Origin: Anaerolineaceae bacterium UBA6105 | GTDB taxonomy: Bacteria > Chloroflexota > Anaerolineae > Anaerolineales > Anaerolineaceae | NCBI GenBank assembly: GCA_002423495.1 | Contig: DIWN01000098.1 | Coordinates: 41,894-72,827 of the forward strand | Length of the DNA stretch: 30,934 nucleotides | Direction: 5' to 3' | Part shown: in pieces, positions 8,327 through 16,324 of the stretch | Position numbering within the stretch: the first letter of the stretch is position 1 | How the letters are laid out: every line of letters starts with the position of its first letter | Position numbers and translations under genes: made by a program | The notes under the pieces: model-generated | Databases searched by the model: none | Seen by the model: only the letters and a program-made list of their open reading frames with translations | What the model was told of the DNA's origin: nothing

Positions 8327-8355
8327 ATTATTGTGGTAAAAAAGGTAATAATCAA
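8327..8355 (-). promoter_or_regulatory. Candidate sigma-70-type promoter of the nucleoside operon
   Basis: On the minus strand TTGATT (8350-8355, 4 of 6 consensus) and AATAAT (8327-8332, 5 of 6) are separated by exactly 17 bp. The expected start point is about 8320, beside the ATG of the small Cys-rich frame and about 215 nt before the binding-protein start. It is the best promoter match in the divergent region 8105-8521. No clear operator or riboswitch was recognised. Confidence 0.5.
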
Positions 8356-8521
8356 TGTTGTTAACAGTGAATATGTCGCACTATGTGCACATCAAAAAAC
8401 TGGGCAGAAACATTCTAGTAAGACTTGCGCAAACAACCTGAGGGGTTGCTGGGCAGGACTAAATAAAAGAAGAGCCAATTCTTACTAAGCAGACAACTTA
8501 ATAGACGAAAACAGGAGAGTT

Positions 8522-9235
8522 ATGAGCATTCGTTACGCATTTTTGGTATTGGAAGAGCATCCCTACGGCAGGGATATGCTGCAAGCCCTGCTGGAAGCGG
8601 GATTTGTACCAGAAGTTGTCATCCAGGAAGTATCCAAAATTGGGGATGAAGAGCGCGAGAAATTCTTTGACCGCATGGCAGGATGCCCAATTGCACCGAG
8701 AGTCAACCAATTGATGGTTGGGAAAAACGTCCCGATCTATAGCGTGCCAAATCACAACGGGGATGCTTGCTTTAGTCTCCTGCAGAAATACCAACCGGAG
8801 TTGCTGGTGTTGGGGGGTACGCGCATCATCAAGGAACGGATCCTTACCATCCCGCCCAGGGGCACGCTCAACGCGCACCCGGGCTTGTTGCCCTGGTTGC
8901 GAGGATCTGCCTCAGTCGGTTGGGCACTTTACAAAAACATGCCAATTGGTGCCACTGTGCACTTCATCGACCCCGGTATTGACACCGGAGATATCGTTCA
9001 TCGTGAGCAGCTGGCAGTGGTGCATGGCGACACCTACGAAAGTCTGAACGGCAAAGTTTCCAGGTTGGCTGCCGAATTGATGGTGCGAGCGGTCAGAGAC
9101 GTGGTGGAAGGAAGGGTTGAGCGCATTCCACAGGACTCTTCTGAGGGCGAAACCTTCCGCGTTATCCCGGAGGATCTGCTGGAAATTGGCAAGCGCCACC
9201 TCGCGCAAGGCACTTACTCTCATTTTTCAGATTAA
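8522..9235 (+). CDS. Formyltransferase-fold protein (PurN/Fmt N-terminal domain family)
   Basis: This 237-aa protein has the formyl-transfer catalytic set: Asn117 and His119 in LNAHPGLLPWLRG and Asp154 in DPGIDTGDI, matching the Asn-His-Asp triad of glycinamide-ribonucleotide formyltransferase. Such enzymes move a formyl group to or from a folate. It lacks the C-terminal domain of methionyl-tRNA formyltransferase, so that role is unlikely. An AGGAG 4 nt before ATG supports the start. A kynureninase gene follows within 20 nt, so the two are probably co-transcribed. That suggests, as inference only, that the substrate is an N-formyl or free amine of the kynurenine type. A sugar or amino-acid formyltransferase is the alternative. 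Confidence 0.85.
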   Translation: MSIRYAFLVLEEHPYGRDMLQALLEAGFVPEVVIQEVSKIGDEEREKFFDRMAGCPIAPRVNQLMVGKNVPIYSVPNHNGDACFSLLQKYQPELLVLGGTRIIKERILTIPPRGTLNAHPGLLPWLRGSASVGWALYKNMPIGATVHFIDPGIDTGDIVHREQLAVVHGDTYESLNGKVSRLAAELMVRAVRDVVEGRVERIPQDSSEGETFRVIPEDLLEIGKRHLAQGTYSHFSD

Positions 9236-9253
9236 TTGGAGCAGACAAACGGC

Positions 9254-10516
9254 ATGGATACAACCCTCACTTACGCACAAAGCCTGGATAAAGCAGACGA
9301 ACTGGCAAATTTCCGTTCGCAATTTTATAAGCCTGATGATGACATGATCTACATGGATGGCAATTCGCTTGGGCGTCTTCCAATTGAAACCATCCAAAAC
9401 ATGGAGCGTTTGGTTAAAGAGGAATGGGGAACCCGGTTGATCCGTTCCTGGGGCGAAAAATGGTTCACTTCTTCTACGAAAGTGGGCGACAAACTGGCTA
9501 AATTAATCGGCGCGTCGGATGGGGAGGTCGTGATCAGCGATTCCACGACGGTCAATTTGTTCAAACTTACCATGGCAGCGCTTGAGATGCGCCCAACACG
9601 CAAAAAAATTGTCACGGACGTCTTTAATTTTCCGACCGACCTTTATGTATTGCAGGGCTGCAACCACCTTAAGGGCGATGTTTACCAAATCGACCTGATC
9701 AACAGCCGTGATGGAATTTCAATCGACTGGCAGGATATAGAGGCCACCATTGGTGAAGGGACCGCCCTGGTGACGCTTTCTCACGTCGTCTTCAAGAGCG
9801 GCTTCATGTATGACGCCAAATCGCTTACGGACTACGCCCACAACAAGGGTGCCCTGGTTCTGTTGGACCTTTCCCACTCGGTGGGGTCAGTGCCAGTTGC
9901 GTTGAATGAGTGGGGCGTCGATTTTGCTGTTGGATGTACTTATAAATATCTGAACGGCGGTCCGGGGTCACCGGCGTTTTTGTACGTAAGGAAAGATTTG
10001 CAGGAATCGGCAATCTCACCAATTTGGGGATGGTTCGGAGATGGAAAGCCTTTCGCGTTTGACCTGGAATACACCCCCGCACCGGATATCCGCCGTTTTT
10101 TGTGCGGCACAAGCTCAGTGATGTCCATTGAAGCCATCGAAACAGGTGTTAATCTGCTGCTCGAAGCCGGAATAGACCGCTTACGCAAGAAATCCCTTGG
10201 ATTGAGTAATTATATGATTGACCTGGTTGATCATGTGCTGTCGCCATACGGCTTCAAGGTGGGTACGCCCAGAGATCCGGTTTATCGGGGTTCCCATGTA
10301 AGCATCCAACATCCCGACGGCTACCGTATTAACCGCGCGCTGATTGAAGAGATGAATGTGATCCCGGATTTTCGGGAGCCCAACAATATCCGCCTGGGCT
10401 TAACCCCCTTATACACTTCCTACGAAGACGTGTGGAAAACAGTGGAGAGGCTGCGTGTCATCATGCAGGAAGGCAAGCATGAAAGATATAGCAACGACCG
10501 CTCCAGTGTGACATAA
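9254..10516 (+). CDS. kynU: Kynureninase
   Basis: This PLP enzyme cleaves L-kynurenine to anthranilate and L-alanine (or 3-hydroxykynurenine to 3-hydroxyanthranilate). At 420 aa it has the family length. Visible landmarks are MDGNSLGRLP near residue 34, FNFPTD near 125 (cofactor phosphate and ring contacts), LLDLSHSVG with PLP-binding Asp205 and His208, and CTYKYLNGGPG with Lys231 as the Schiff-base lysine. The ATG at 9254 is chosen: GGAG lies 12 nt upstream, whereas the in-frame TTG at 9236, right after the previous stop, has no ribosome site. No tryptophan dioxygenase or kynurenine formamidase gene lies nearby, so its substrate may be imported by the transporter encoded downstream. Confidence 0.93.
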   Translation: MDTTLTYAQSLDKADELANFRSQFYKPDDDMIYMDGNSLGRLPIETIQNMERLVKEEWGTRLIRSWGEKWFTSSTKVGDKLAKLIGASDGEVVISDSTTVNLFKLTMAALEMRPTRKKIVTDVFNFPTDLYVLQGCNHLKGDVYQIDLINSRDGISIDWQDIEATIGEGTALVTLSHVVFKSGFMYDAKSLTDYAHNKGALVLLDLSHSVGSVPVALNEWGVDFAVGCTYKYLNGGPGSPAFLYVRKDLQESAISPIWGWFGDGKPFAFDLEYTPAPDIRRFLCGTSSVMSIEAIETGVNLLLEAGIDRLRKKSLGLSNYMIDLVDHVLSPYGFKVGTPRDPVYRGSHVSIQHPDGYRINRALIEEMNVIPDFREPNNIRLGLTPLYTSYEDVWKTVERLRVIMQEGKHERYSNDRSSVT

Positions 10517-10572
10517 AAAAGTTCTGCTTTTCCCTAAAAGGAGGCTAAAAGAAGAATTGAGAAGAATTTGGA

Positions 10573-10600
10573 TTGCCATGTTTTTACAAAAAATAACAAT
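10573..10600 (+). promoter_or_regulatory. Possible promoter before the HAAT transporter genes
   Basis: TTGCCA (10573-10578, 5 of 6 to the -35 consensus) is followed after 16 bp by AACAAT (10595-10600, 4 of 6 to the -10 consensus), within the 101-nt gap between the kynureninase and binding-protein genes. An AGAGGAG ribosome site follows. It could give the transporter its own transcription, but read-through from kynU is equally possible. Confidence 0.3.
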
Positions 10601-10617
10601 GAAGAAAGAGGAGAAAA

Positions 10618-11817
10618 ATGATTAAGAAATTTTTTGTCGTAGCTTTAGTGCTCATGATGGTTTTGAGCGCCTGTGCCGCCCCAGAAGCAAAAGCGGAAGT
10701 TCCGGAAGTTTGTGGAACCGACAGCTTTGGTTGCGCGGTCTTTAGCAAAGAAGACCCAATCAAAGTGGGTTATGCCGGCCCTCTGGCTGGTGACTATGCC
10801 GCTTATGGGCAGGACCAGGTGAATGCGATGCTGTTGGCAATCAAAGATGCCGGCGACATCCTGGGCTGGACGATTGAAATGGTTGCCGAAGATGACGGCG
10901 CCTCCGCCGAAGGCGGCGCGGCTGTTGCCAACAAGATGGTCTCTGATCCTCTGTTTGTGGCGATCGCAGGCCCTGCCTTCTCAGGCGACTCCGCGGCTGC
11001 TATTCCGATTTTCGAGAAAGCTGGCATCCCCATGATGTCTCCCTCGGCTACCAATCCTGAATTGACCGCCAAGGACTCGAAAGTTTTCAACCGCAATGCC
11101 TTCACTGATGTGGACCAGGCAGTGGCTGCTTCCGCCTATCTGTTTGACACAGCCGGCGTGCGCAAAATTGCCGTTCTGCACGATGGTGGCGACTACGGAC
11201 AGGGCATTGCCAATGGCGTCAGCGCCAACTTTACAGCCGCAGGTGGCGAGGTTGTTGCCTTCGAGGCGATCACCGCCGGCGAGGCAGATTATTCAGCCGT
11301 CTTAGCTGCAGTGGCTTCAAATTCACCCGAGGCCATCTATTACGGCGGTTACAATGCCGAAGCTTCAGTTCTTGTGAACCAGATGAAACAAGCCGGCTTG
11401 GAAAATGTCATTTTCTTTGCTGGTGATGGCATCTATGGCACAGATTTCCTGACCAAAGCTGGTGAAAATGGTGAAGGCGCGCTCTGCACGACCATGGTTC
11501 CACCCGCTTCTGAAGCCAGGATAAAATTTGACGAGGCCTTTGTGGCAGCCTACGGCGTTGAGCCAGGCACGATTACTGCTTACACCTGGGGTTCATACGA
11601 CGCGCTGGCAGTGCTGCTGCATGTCATCGAACAGGTCGCGATTGTCTCGGGCGACACACTCTACATTCCCAGGGGTGCCTTGGTGGACGCGGTTCGTAAC
11701 GTCGAGGATTTCCAGGGTGTTGCAGGTACGATTTCCTGCCAGTCAAATGGTGAGTGCAACGCTTCCGGCCCAATCATCTACAATGTGAAAGATGGCGATT
11801 GGGTAGTCGTTGATTAA
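10618..11817 (+). CDS. livJ: HAAT-type ABC transporter substrate-binding lipoprotein
   Basis: A 399-aa extracytoplasmic binding protein of the Leu/Ile/Val type (periplasmic-binding family 6). It has a lipoprotein signal peptide with lipobox LSAC and Cys19, then the typical opening IKVGYAGPLAGDYAAYGQD. Central landmarks include GPAFSGDSAAAIPIFEKAGIP and the PSATNPELT segment that contacts the ligand amino-carboxyl group. Mature-protein Cys pairs near both ends could form disulfides. AGAGGAG precedes ATG. Members bind branched-chain or aromatic amino acids, amides or urea. The kynureninase next door makes an aromatic amino acid of the kynurenine class a reasonable guess, not a demonstrated ligand. 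Confidence 0.9.
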   Translation: MIKKFFVVALVLMMVLSACAAPEAKAEVPEVCGTDSFGCAVFSKEDPIKVGYAGPLAGDYAAYGQDQVNAMLLAIKDAGDILGWTIEMVAEDDGASAEGGAAVANKMVSDPLFVAIAGPAFSGDSAAAIPIFEKAGIPMMSPSATNPELTAKDSKVFNRNAFTDVDQAVAASAYLFDTAGVRKIAVLHDGGDYGQGIANGVSANFTAAGGEVVAFEAITAGEADYSAVLAAVASNSPEAIYYGGYNAEASVLVNQMKQAGLENVIFFAGDGIYGTDFLTKAGENGEGALCTTMVPPASEARIKFDEAFVAAYGVEPGTITAYTWGSYDALAVLLHVIEQVAIVSGDTLYIPRGALVDAVRNVEDFQGVAGTISCQSNGECNASGPIIYNVKDGDWVVVD

Positions 11818-11831
11818 TTTTTGATAGAAAA

Positions 11832-11862
11832 CAAGGAAGAGATTCAATGAATCTCTTCCTTG
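11832..11862 (+). other. Strong hairpin between binding-protein and permease genes
   Basis: A perfect 14-bp stem (11832-11845 with 11849-11862) closes on a 3-nt loop, 14 nt after the livJ stop. The sequence after it is not a T-run, so it should let some polymerase through. Its place suggests a role in raising livJ mRNA over the permease and ATPase genes, parallel to the stem in the nucleoside operon. Confidence 0.65.
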
Positions 11863-11938
11863 GTCAATTTATCAGCCTTTGTTTGTGTTCTGCCCGAGGC
11901 AGAATTTTAGGAAATTGGCTGAAAAAGGAAATGCATGC

Positions 11939-13045
11939 ATGAAAAAGCTCAATAAAAAAGCCTTGCGCGTTTTACTTGTAATAGGAAAATACGCCCGCTG
12001 GACGGTGGGCATTGCTTTGGCACTGTTCTTGACGTGGCGTATTTACCAGGTTCTCTTTGTGCAGCAGGCTTTTACCGCAGATACATGGCTCAGATTTGCG
12101 CTTTCCGGTTTGATTTTGGGTGGGATGTATGCCTTGATTGCGATTGGCTACACCCTGGTTTATGGCATTATGTTTATGATTAATTTTGCTCATGGCGAAG
12201 TCATGATGATTGGCGCTTTTTGTTGTTACTTCGTTTTTGAGGCATTAAGATTTATCCCCGCGCCTATCGCAGGCAATCCGGACCTTGTGTTTCTGAACGC
12301 TTATCCCATCCTTTCCATTTTGATTGCTTTCCTGGTGGGTATGACCGTCTCTGGCTTTTCTGGCTATTTCCTTGAAAAAATTGCTTACCGACCTCTCAGG
12401 CATGCCCCGCGGTTGATCCTGCTGATCACAGCCATTGGCGCTTCGATCTTTTTGCAGAATGCCGCCATGCTCCTGTTTGGTCCTCAGCGAAAAAATATTG
12501 TCAATCCCGACATCCTGACCCGAACTGCCGGCTGGACCATCCAGGTGGCAGGTAAGCCAGTCCTCATTTCTTACACCGGGGCGTTTTCGCTGATACTTTC
12601 TGCCTTGCTCATGATCGGTCTTTATTTCCTGGTGCAAAAAACCAAACTGGGAAGGTCGATGCGCGCAGTCGCGCAGGACCAGGACAGCGCCGCTCTGATG
12701 GGCGTGGATGTCAACAAGGTGGTCAGCCAGACCTTCATCATCAGCGGCATCCTGGCCGGCGCTTCAGGCGTCATGTGGGGTATCCACATGGGTTTGGTCA
12801 ACCACATCACAGGTTCCCTGCCCGGCATTAAGGCTTTTACGGCTGCAGTTTTGGGGGGCGTGGGGAATATTCCGGGGGCGATGTTGGGGGGAATCACCCT
12901 GGGGGTGATTGAATCGATGGGTCCGGCTTTGTTTGGCATCGATTTCCAACTTAAAGATGTGATCGCGTTTCTGACCCTCATCATTGTTCTGATCATCCGT
13001 CCGTCAGGGATCCTGGGCGAAAAACTGACAGAGGAGAAGCTATGA
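11939..13045 (+). CDS. livH: HAAT-type ABC transporter permease LivH
   Basis: A 368-aa inner-membrane permease. After an N-terminal stretch of about 60 residues with an additional hydrophobic helix, the core opens with LILGGMYALIAIGYTLVYG and the hallmark NFAHGEVMMIGAF. A cytoplasmic coupling loop (GRSMRAVAQDQDSAALMGV) contacts the ATPases. The start at 11939 is preferred over 11879, because AAGGA is 9 nt upstream and the intervening residues have no homologous look. The livM start overlaps its stop by 4 bp (ATGA). Confidence 0.9.
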   Translation: MKKLNKKALRVLLVIGKYARWTVGIALALFLTWRIYQVLFVQQAFTADTWLRFALSGLILGGMYALIAIGYTLVYGIMFMINFAHGEVMMIGAFCCYFVFEALRFIPAPIAGNPDLVFLNAYPILSILIAFLVGMTVSGFSGYFLEKIAYRPLRHAPRLILLITAIGASIFLQNAAMLLFGPQRKNIVNPDILTRTAGWTIQVAGKPVLISYTGAFSLILSALLMIGLYFLVQKTKLGRSMRAVAQDQDSAALMGVDVNKVVSQTFIISGILAGASGVMWGIHMGLVNHITGSLPGIKAFTAAVLGGVGNIPGAMLGGITLGVIESMGPALFGIDFQLKDVIAFLTLIIVLIIRPSGILGEKLTEEKL

Positions 13046-14598
13046 AAAAAGCAAATCTTGTTTCTGGATTTCGCTCTGGCCTGGTTTTTGGGATCGTCCT
13101 GGTCTTCCTGTTTTTGATTGGCTTTCTTGAGACTGGAGCGGGTCTGCTTTCAAAGTTTTTTGGCGATCCGGTGCCAACAAACACCCTGCCCAAGCTTGGA
13201 TATGTGATTTTATTCCTGGCTTTGATGGCAATCTGGTCTGGTTCCGGCAGTTCAAAAAAGATCAATCCTGACCGTTTTTCTGAATTGGTTTTGCCAGTTC
13301 TGGTAAATGGTGGGGTGTTGGGATTGATGACTGCATTAATGGCGTTGATTTTTGGCAATTACGTCAAAGCGGGCGTGGATGTGCGGAATTACCTTGTGGC
13401 AGTGTCGCCCGCGTCGATCAAAATGCTTATGCTCAACCTGACAGAGCCTGTCCAGGCTGCGCTGGCGCTGTTTGCCTTGATGACTGTTGCCACATTTCTG
13501 GGCGCTTTATTGCATTTTGTGTGGAACCGGCATCTTTCTGAAAAAGTGAAAAGGACCGTTTCCAGCAAAATAGAATCCGTCGGGCAAAGCAAGATGATGA
13601 GTCTCACGAGCCATCCTGCCGCGCGCTATATTGCTTTGGCTGGGGCCTTGGCCTTATTCTTTTTCCTGCCCAGGATGTGGGGATCCTACTGGAATTACGT
13701 GCTTGGCACTGTGGGAATTTACATCCTTTTGGGAATTGGCTTGAATCTGATCACCGGCTGGACAGGTCAACTGGTGATTGGCTATGTGTCTTTCTTCGGC
13801 ATCGGCGCTTACACTTTTTCTTTGCTGACCGCACCTGAACCGCATGCCATCATGATGAATTTTTGGCTGGCGCTTCTGATCGCCGTGGCAGTCTCCGCCT
13901 TGGTGGGCTTTTTGATTGGTCTGCCAATCCTGAACTTGCGGGGAGATTACCTGGCTATCGTGACATTGGGATTTGCTGAAATCGTGCGTATCTTACTTAA
14001 AAGCGACCTGTTGACCTCATTCACTGGCGGACCGCGGGGCATCCGGGACATTGGAGGTCCAACGCTTTTCGGCGCGGATTTTAGCAGTGACGTGAATTTC
14101 ATCTACCTGATATTTGTCATGGTGATCCTGATTGCCTTTGTGGCCAACCGGCTGCAACGTTCCCGCACAGGCAGAGCCTGGGAAGCCATCCGCGAAGATC
14201 AGACGGTGGCAAAAGCCACAGGCATCAACACCTTCTCGTCAAAACTCCTGGCTCTAACGCTCAGCGCGGCTGTGGCTGGACTGGCTGGCGTGCTGTTTGC
14301 TTCACGCAATCAATTCACCGGTCCTGAAGACCACATCCTGTTAGTTTCGATTAATGTGATTTGTTTGATGATTGTTGGTGGAGTGGGCAATATTCCCGGC
14401 ATCATCATCGGTGCGCTTGCGCTGAAAGGATTGCCGGAATTGTTGCGCGAAGTGAGCAACTTCCGAATGTTGACCTTTGGCGCTCTGCTGGTGATGATGA
14501 TGTTGATCAGACCGGATGGATTCCTCCCCGCCAGGCGCCCGCGTATGAAAAGACCAATGGTCGAAGATCCGCAGGAGAAAGCTGAGGAGGGAGCCTAA
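13042..14598 (+). CDS. livM: HAAT-type ABC transporter permease LivM with long N-terminal membrane extension
   Basis: This 518-aa permease pairs with LivH. The conserved core begins near residue 215 (GIYILLGIGLNLITGWTGQ) and carries GYVSFFGIGAYT and the coupling loop GRAWEAIREDQTVAKATGIN. The first 200 residues hold about four extra hydrophobic helices plus a charged linker. That is more than the already extended enterobacterial LivM (about 425 aa). The start is fixed by the ATGA overlap with livH and a good AGGAG. What the extension does is unknown. Fusion with a separate gene is not evident, as the region has no recognisable domain. Confidence 0.9.
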   Translation: MKKANLVSGFRSGLVFGIVLVFLFLIGFLETGAGLLSKFFGDPVPTNTLPKLGYVILFLALMAIWSGSGSSKKINPDRFSELVLPVLVNGGVLGLMTALMALIFGNYVKAGVDVRNYLVAVSPASIKMLMLNLTEPVQAALALFALMTVATFLGALLHFVWNRHLSEKVKRTVSSKIESVGQSKMMSLTSHPAARYIALAGALALFFFLPRMWGSYWNYVLGTVGIYILLGIGLNLITGWTGQLVIGYVSFFGIGAYTFSLLTAPEPHAIMMNFWLALLIAVAVSALVGFLIGLPILNLRGDYLAIVTLGFAEIVRILLKSDLLTSFTGGPRGIRDIGGPTLFGADFSSDVNFIYLIFVMVILIAFVANRLQRSRTGRAWEAIREDQTVAKATGINTFSSKLLALTLSAAVAGLAGVLFASRNQFTGPEDHILLVSINVICLMIVGGVGNIPGIIIGALALKGLPELLREVSNFRMLTFGALLVMMMLIRPDGFLPARRPRMKRPMVEDPQEKAEEGA

Positions 14599-14600
14599 AA

Positions 14601-15422
14601 ATGACCTATTGTATCGAAACGATTGGTGTAAGCAAGATTTTTGGTGGTCTGACCGCCGTCAATGATGTCAGTTTCTGTGTTCCCGAAAACACGATTGCCA
14701 GCATCATCGGCCCCAACGGCGCGGGTAAGACCACCCTGTTCAACTGCATCTCCGGTTACTATTCCCCCGAAAAAGGGCAGATCAACTTTTACGACACTCC
14801 CATCCAGGGACTGCAAACCAACGTCATCGCCGGGTTGGGTATCGCCCGAACCTATCAGAACGTGCGTTTGTTTGGCAATCTGACCGCGATTGAAAACATT
14901 CTCATCGGTCACGAAACCCGCTTAAAAGCCAACTGGATGCAAGCTATCCTGCACACCCCCGGAGCGAAAAACGAAGAAGCTGAAGCATTGGCAAACAGCT
15001 TCAAGCTGCTTGATTATGTGGGCTTGCACGGCAGGGAAAATTTTCTGGCGCGAAATCTGCCTTATGGGGAACAGCGCAAACTCGAAATCGCCCGCGCCCT
15101 GGCAAGCAAGCCGCGCCTGCTCCTGCTGGATGAACCTACTGCCGGCATGAATCCATCTGAGTCAAAATCCCTGACAGATTTTATTCGCAGGCTGCGCGAT
15201 GAACTCAACCTGACAATCCTCTTGATTGAACATGATATGAAAGTGGTGATGGAGATCTCAGACCAAATTTCAGTTTTGGACTACGGGATTAAAATCGCGG
15301 AAGGACTTCCTGGAGAAATTCAATCCAACCCGCAGGTTATCGAAGCCTATTTGGGCGCGGGCGGGGGTCAGTTGACCGAAAAATACCAGGAGAGAAAGAG
15401 AAAAGCGCATGCTCAAAGTTGA
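14601..15422 (+). CDS. livG: HAAT-type ABC transporter ATPase LivG
   Basis: This 273-aa ATP-binding subunit begins 2 nt after the livM stop, with GGAGGGAG as ribosome site. Walker A is GPNGAGKTT at residues 37-45. A GIARTYQNVRLF Q-loop region, a slightly altered signature (LPYGEQRKLEIARALA) and Walker B LLLLDEPTAG followed by the His switch (IEHDMKVV) complete the site. The 30-odd residue insertion after the Q-loop is the usual LivG feature. It works as a heterodimer with LivF on the cytoplasmic face of the LivHM channel. Confidence 0.93.
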   Translation: MTYCIETIGVSKIFGGLTAVNDVSFCVPENTIASIIGPNGAGKTTLFNCISGYYSPEKGQINFYDTPIQGLQTNVIAGLGIARTYQNVRLFGNLTAIENILIGHETRLKANWMQAILHTPGAKNEEAEALANSFKLLDYVGLHGRENFLARNLPYGEQRKLEIARALASKPRLLLLDEPTAGMNPSESKSLTDFIRRLRDELNLTILLIEHDMKVVMEISDQISVLDYGIKIAEGLPGEIQSNPQVIEAYLGAGGGQLTEKYQERKRKAHAQS

Positions 15423-16113
15423 AAATCTGAACGTGTATTACGGCGTGATTCAGGCGCTGAAGGGCATCAGTTTCTATCTCAACCAGGGAGAGGTCGTTGC
15501 CCTGATCGGCGCGAATGGGGCCGGCAAATCCACTACGTTGAAGACCATTTCCGGAATTATGCGCCCGCGTGAAGGCAGTATCGCATTTAATGGTGAGGAA
15601 ATTACTTCAAAACCAGCCCAGGATATTGTCAAACTTGGTATCGTGCACGTGCCGGAAGGAAGACGAATCTTTGCCCGCATGACAGTTCTGGAAAATTTGT
15701 ATATGGGCGCTTTTACCATCAACGACAAGGCTCAAATCAACCAGGATATCCAGGAAATGTTTGAGCGCTTTCCGCGCCTTGCCGAGAGGAAGAACCAGCT
15801 CGGCGGCACGCTTTCTGGCGGAGAGCAGCAAATGCTTACCATTGCGCGAGGTTTGATGTCTCACCCCAAGCTGCTGCTCCTGGACGAGCCTTCCATGGGG
15901 CTTGCCCCACTTTTGGTGGACCAAATTTTTGAGATCATCCAGACCATCAACGAGCAGGGCACCAGTATTCTACTGGTTGAGCAGAATGCCCAGATGGCTC
16001 TGGCGGTTTCAAACCGGGCTTATGTGATTGAAACCGGCACCATCACTATTGAGGGCGATGGGGATGACCTTCTCAAGAATGATAGCATCGTCAGGGCTTA
16101 TTTGGGCGCTTGA
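15409..16113 (+). CDS. livF: HAAT-type ABC transporter ATPase LivF
   Basis: The second ATP-binding subunit is 234 aa, the family's usual size. It shows Walker A GANGAGKST (34-42), a VPEGRRIFARMTVLENL Q-loop, the full signature LSGGEQQM, Walker B LLLDEPSMG and the His-switch segment VEQNAQMAL, where Gln replaces the usual His as in other LivF proteins. It overlaps the end of livG by 14 bp and has only a weak purine-rich site upstream, so it is probably coupled to livG translation. A strong terminator follows 38 nt after the stop. Confidence 0.93.
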   Translation: MLKVENLNVYYGVIQALKGISFYLNQGEVVALIGANGAGKSTTLKTISGIMRPREGSIAFNGEEITSKPAQDIVKLGIVHVPEGRRIFARMTVLENLYMGAFTINDKAQINQDIQEMFERFPRLAERKNQLGGTLSGGEQQMLTIARGLMSHPKLLLLDEPSMGLAPLLVDQIFEIIQTINEQGTSILLVEQNAQMALAVSNRAYVIETGTITIEGDGDDLLKNDSIVRAYLGA

Positions 16114-16151
16114 AACCTAAGCTCAGATCATCACCAGGAAAATTTAGATCT

Positions 16152-16185
16152 AATAAGCGAGTCAATAGACTCGCTTATTTTTTTT
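16152..16185 (+). terminator. Intrinsic terminator of the kynureninase-HAAT operon
   Basis: A perfect 12-bp stem (aataagcgagtc 16152-16163, gactcgcttatt 16168-16179) with a 4-nt loop runs straight into a T-tract ending at 16185. This is the clearest rho-independent terminator of the window and separates the transporter operon from the exporter gene that follows. Confidence 0.9.
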
Positions 16186-16296
16186 CTCAATCCAGCTATT
16201 CAAGGGCGATAGACTCTGTGAGAGCAACTGAAAAATAATTACGATTAGGTTGCGTTGTGTTAAGCTGTTTTCAGCATCTGTGTTTCAAGTTCGGCG

Positions 16297-16305
16297 TGTT
16301 ATAAT
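16297..16305 (+). promoter_or_regulatory. Extended -10 promoter of the EamA exporter gene
   Basis: TGTTATAAT contains a perfect TATAAT (16300-16305) with TG one base upstream, the extended -10 form that can do without a good -35; no good -35 is seen. Transcription would begin near 16312, giving a leader of about 13 nt with AGG at its very 5' end. Confidence 0.55.
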
Positions 16306-16324
16306 CCCCGAAGGTAATCATCTA

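Noticed and set aside
8144..8488. Plus-strand reading frame of 114 codons in the divergent region
   Set aside because: It has no ribosome site, no domain and unlikely composition; the minus-strand Cys-rich frame in the same place is better supported.
8522..9235. Methionyl-tRNA formyltransferase
   Set aside because: The tRNA-binding C-terminal domain is absent (237 aa against over 300), and the gene pairs with kynureninase instead of peptide deformylase.
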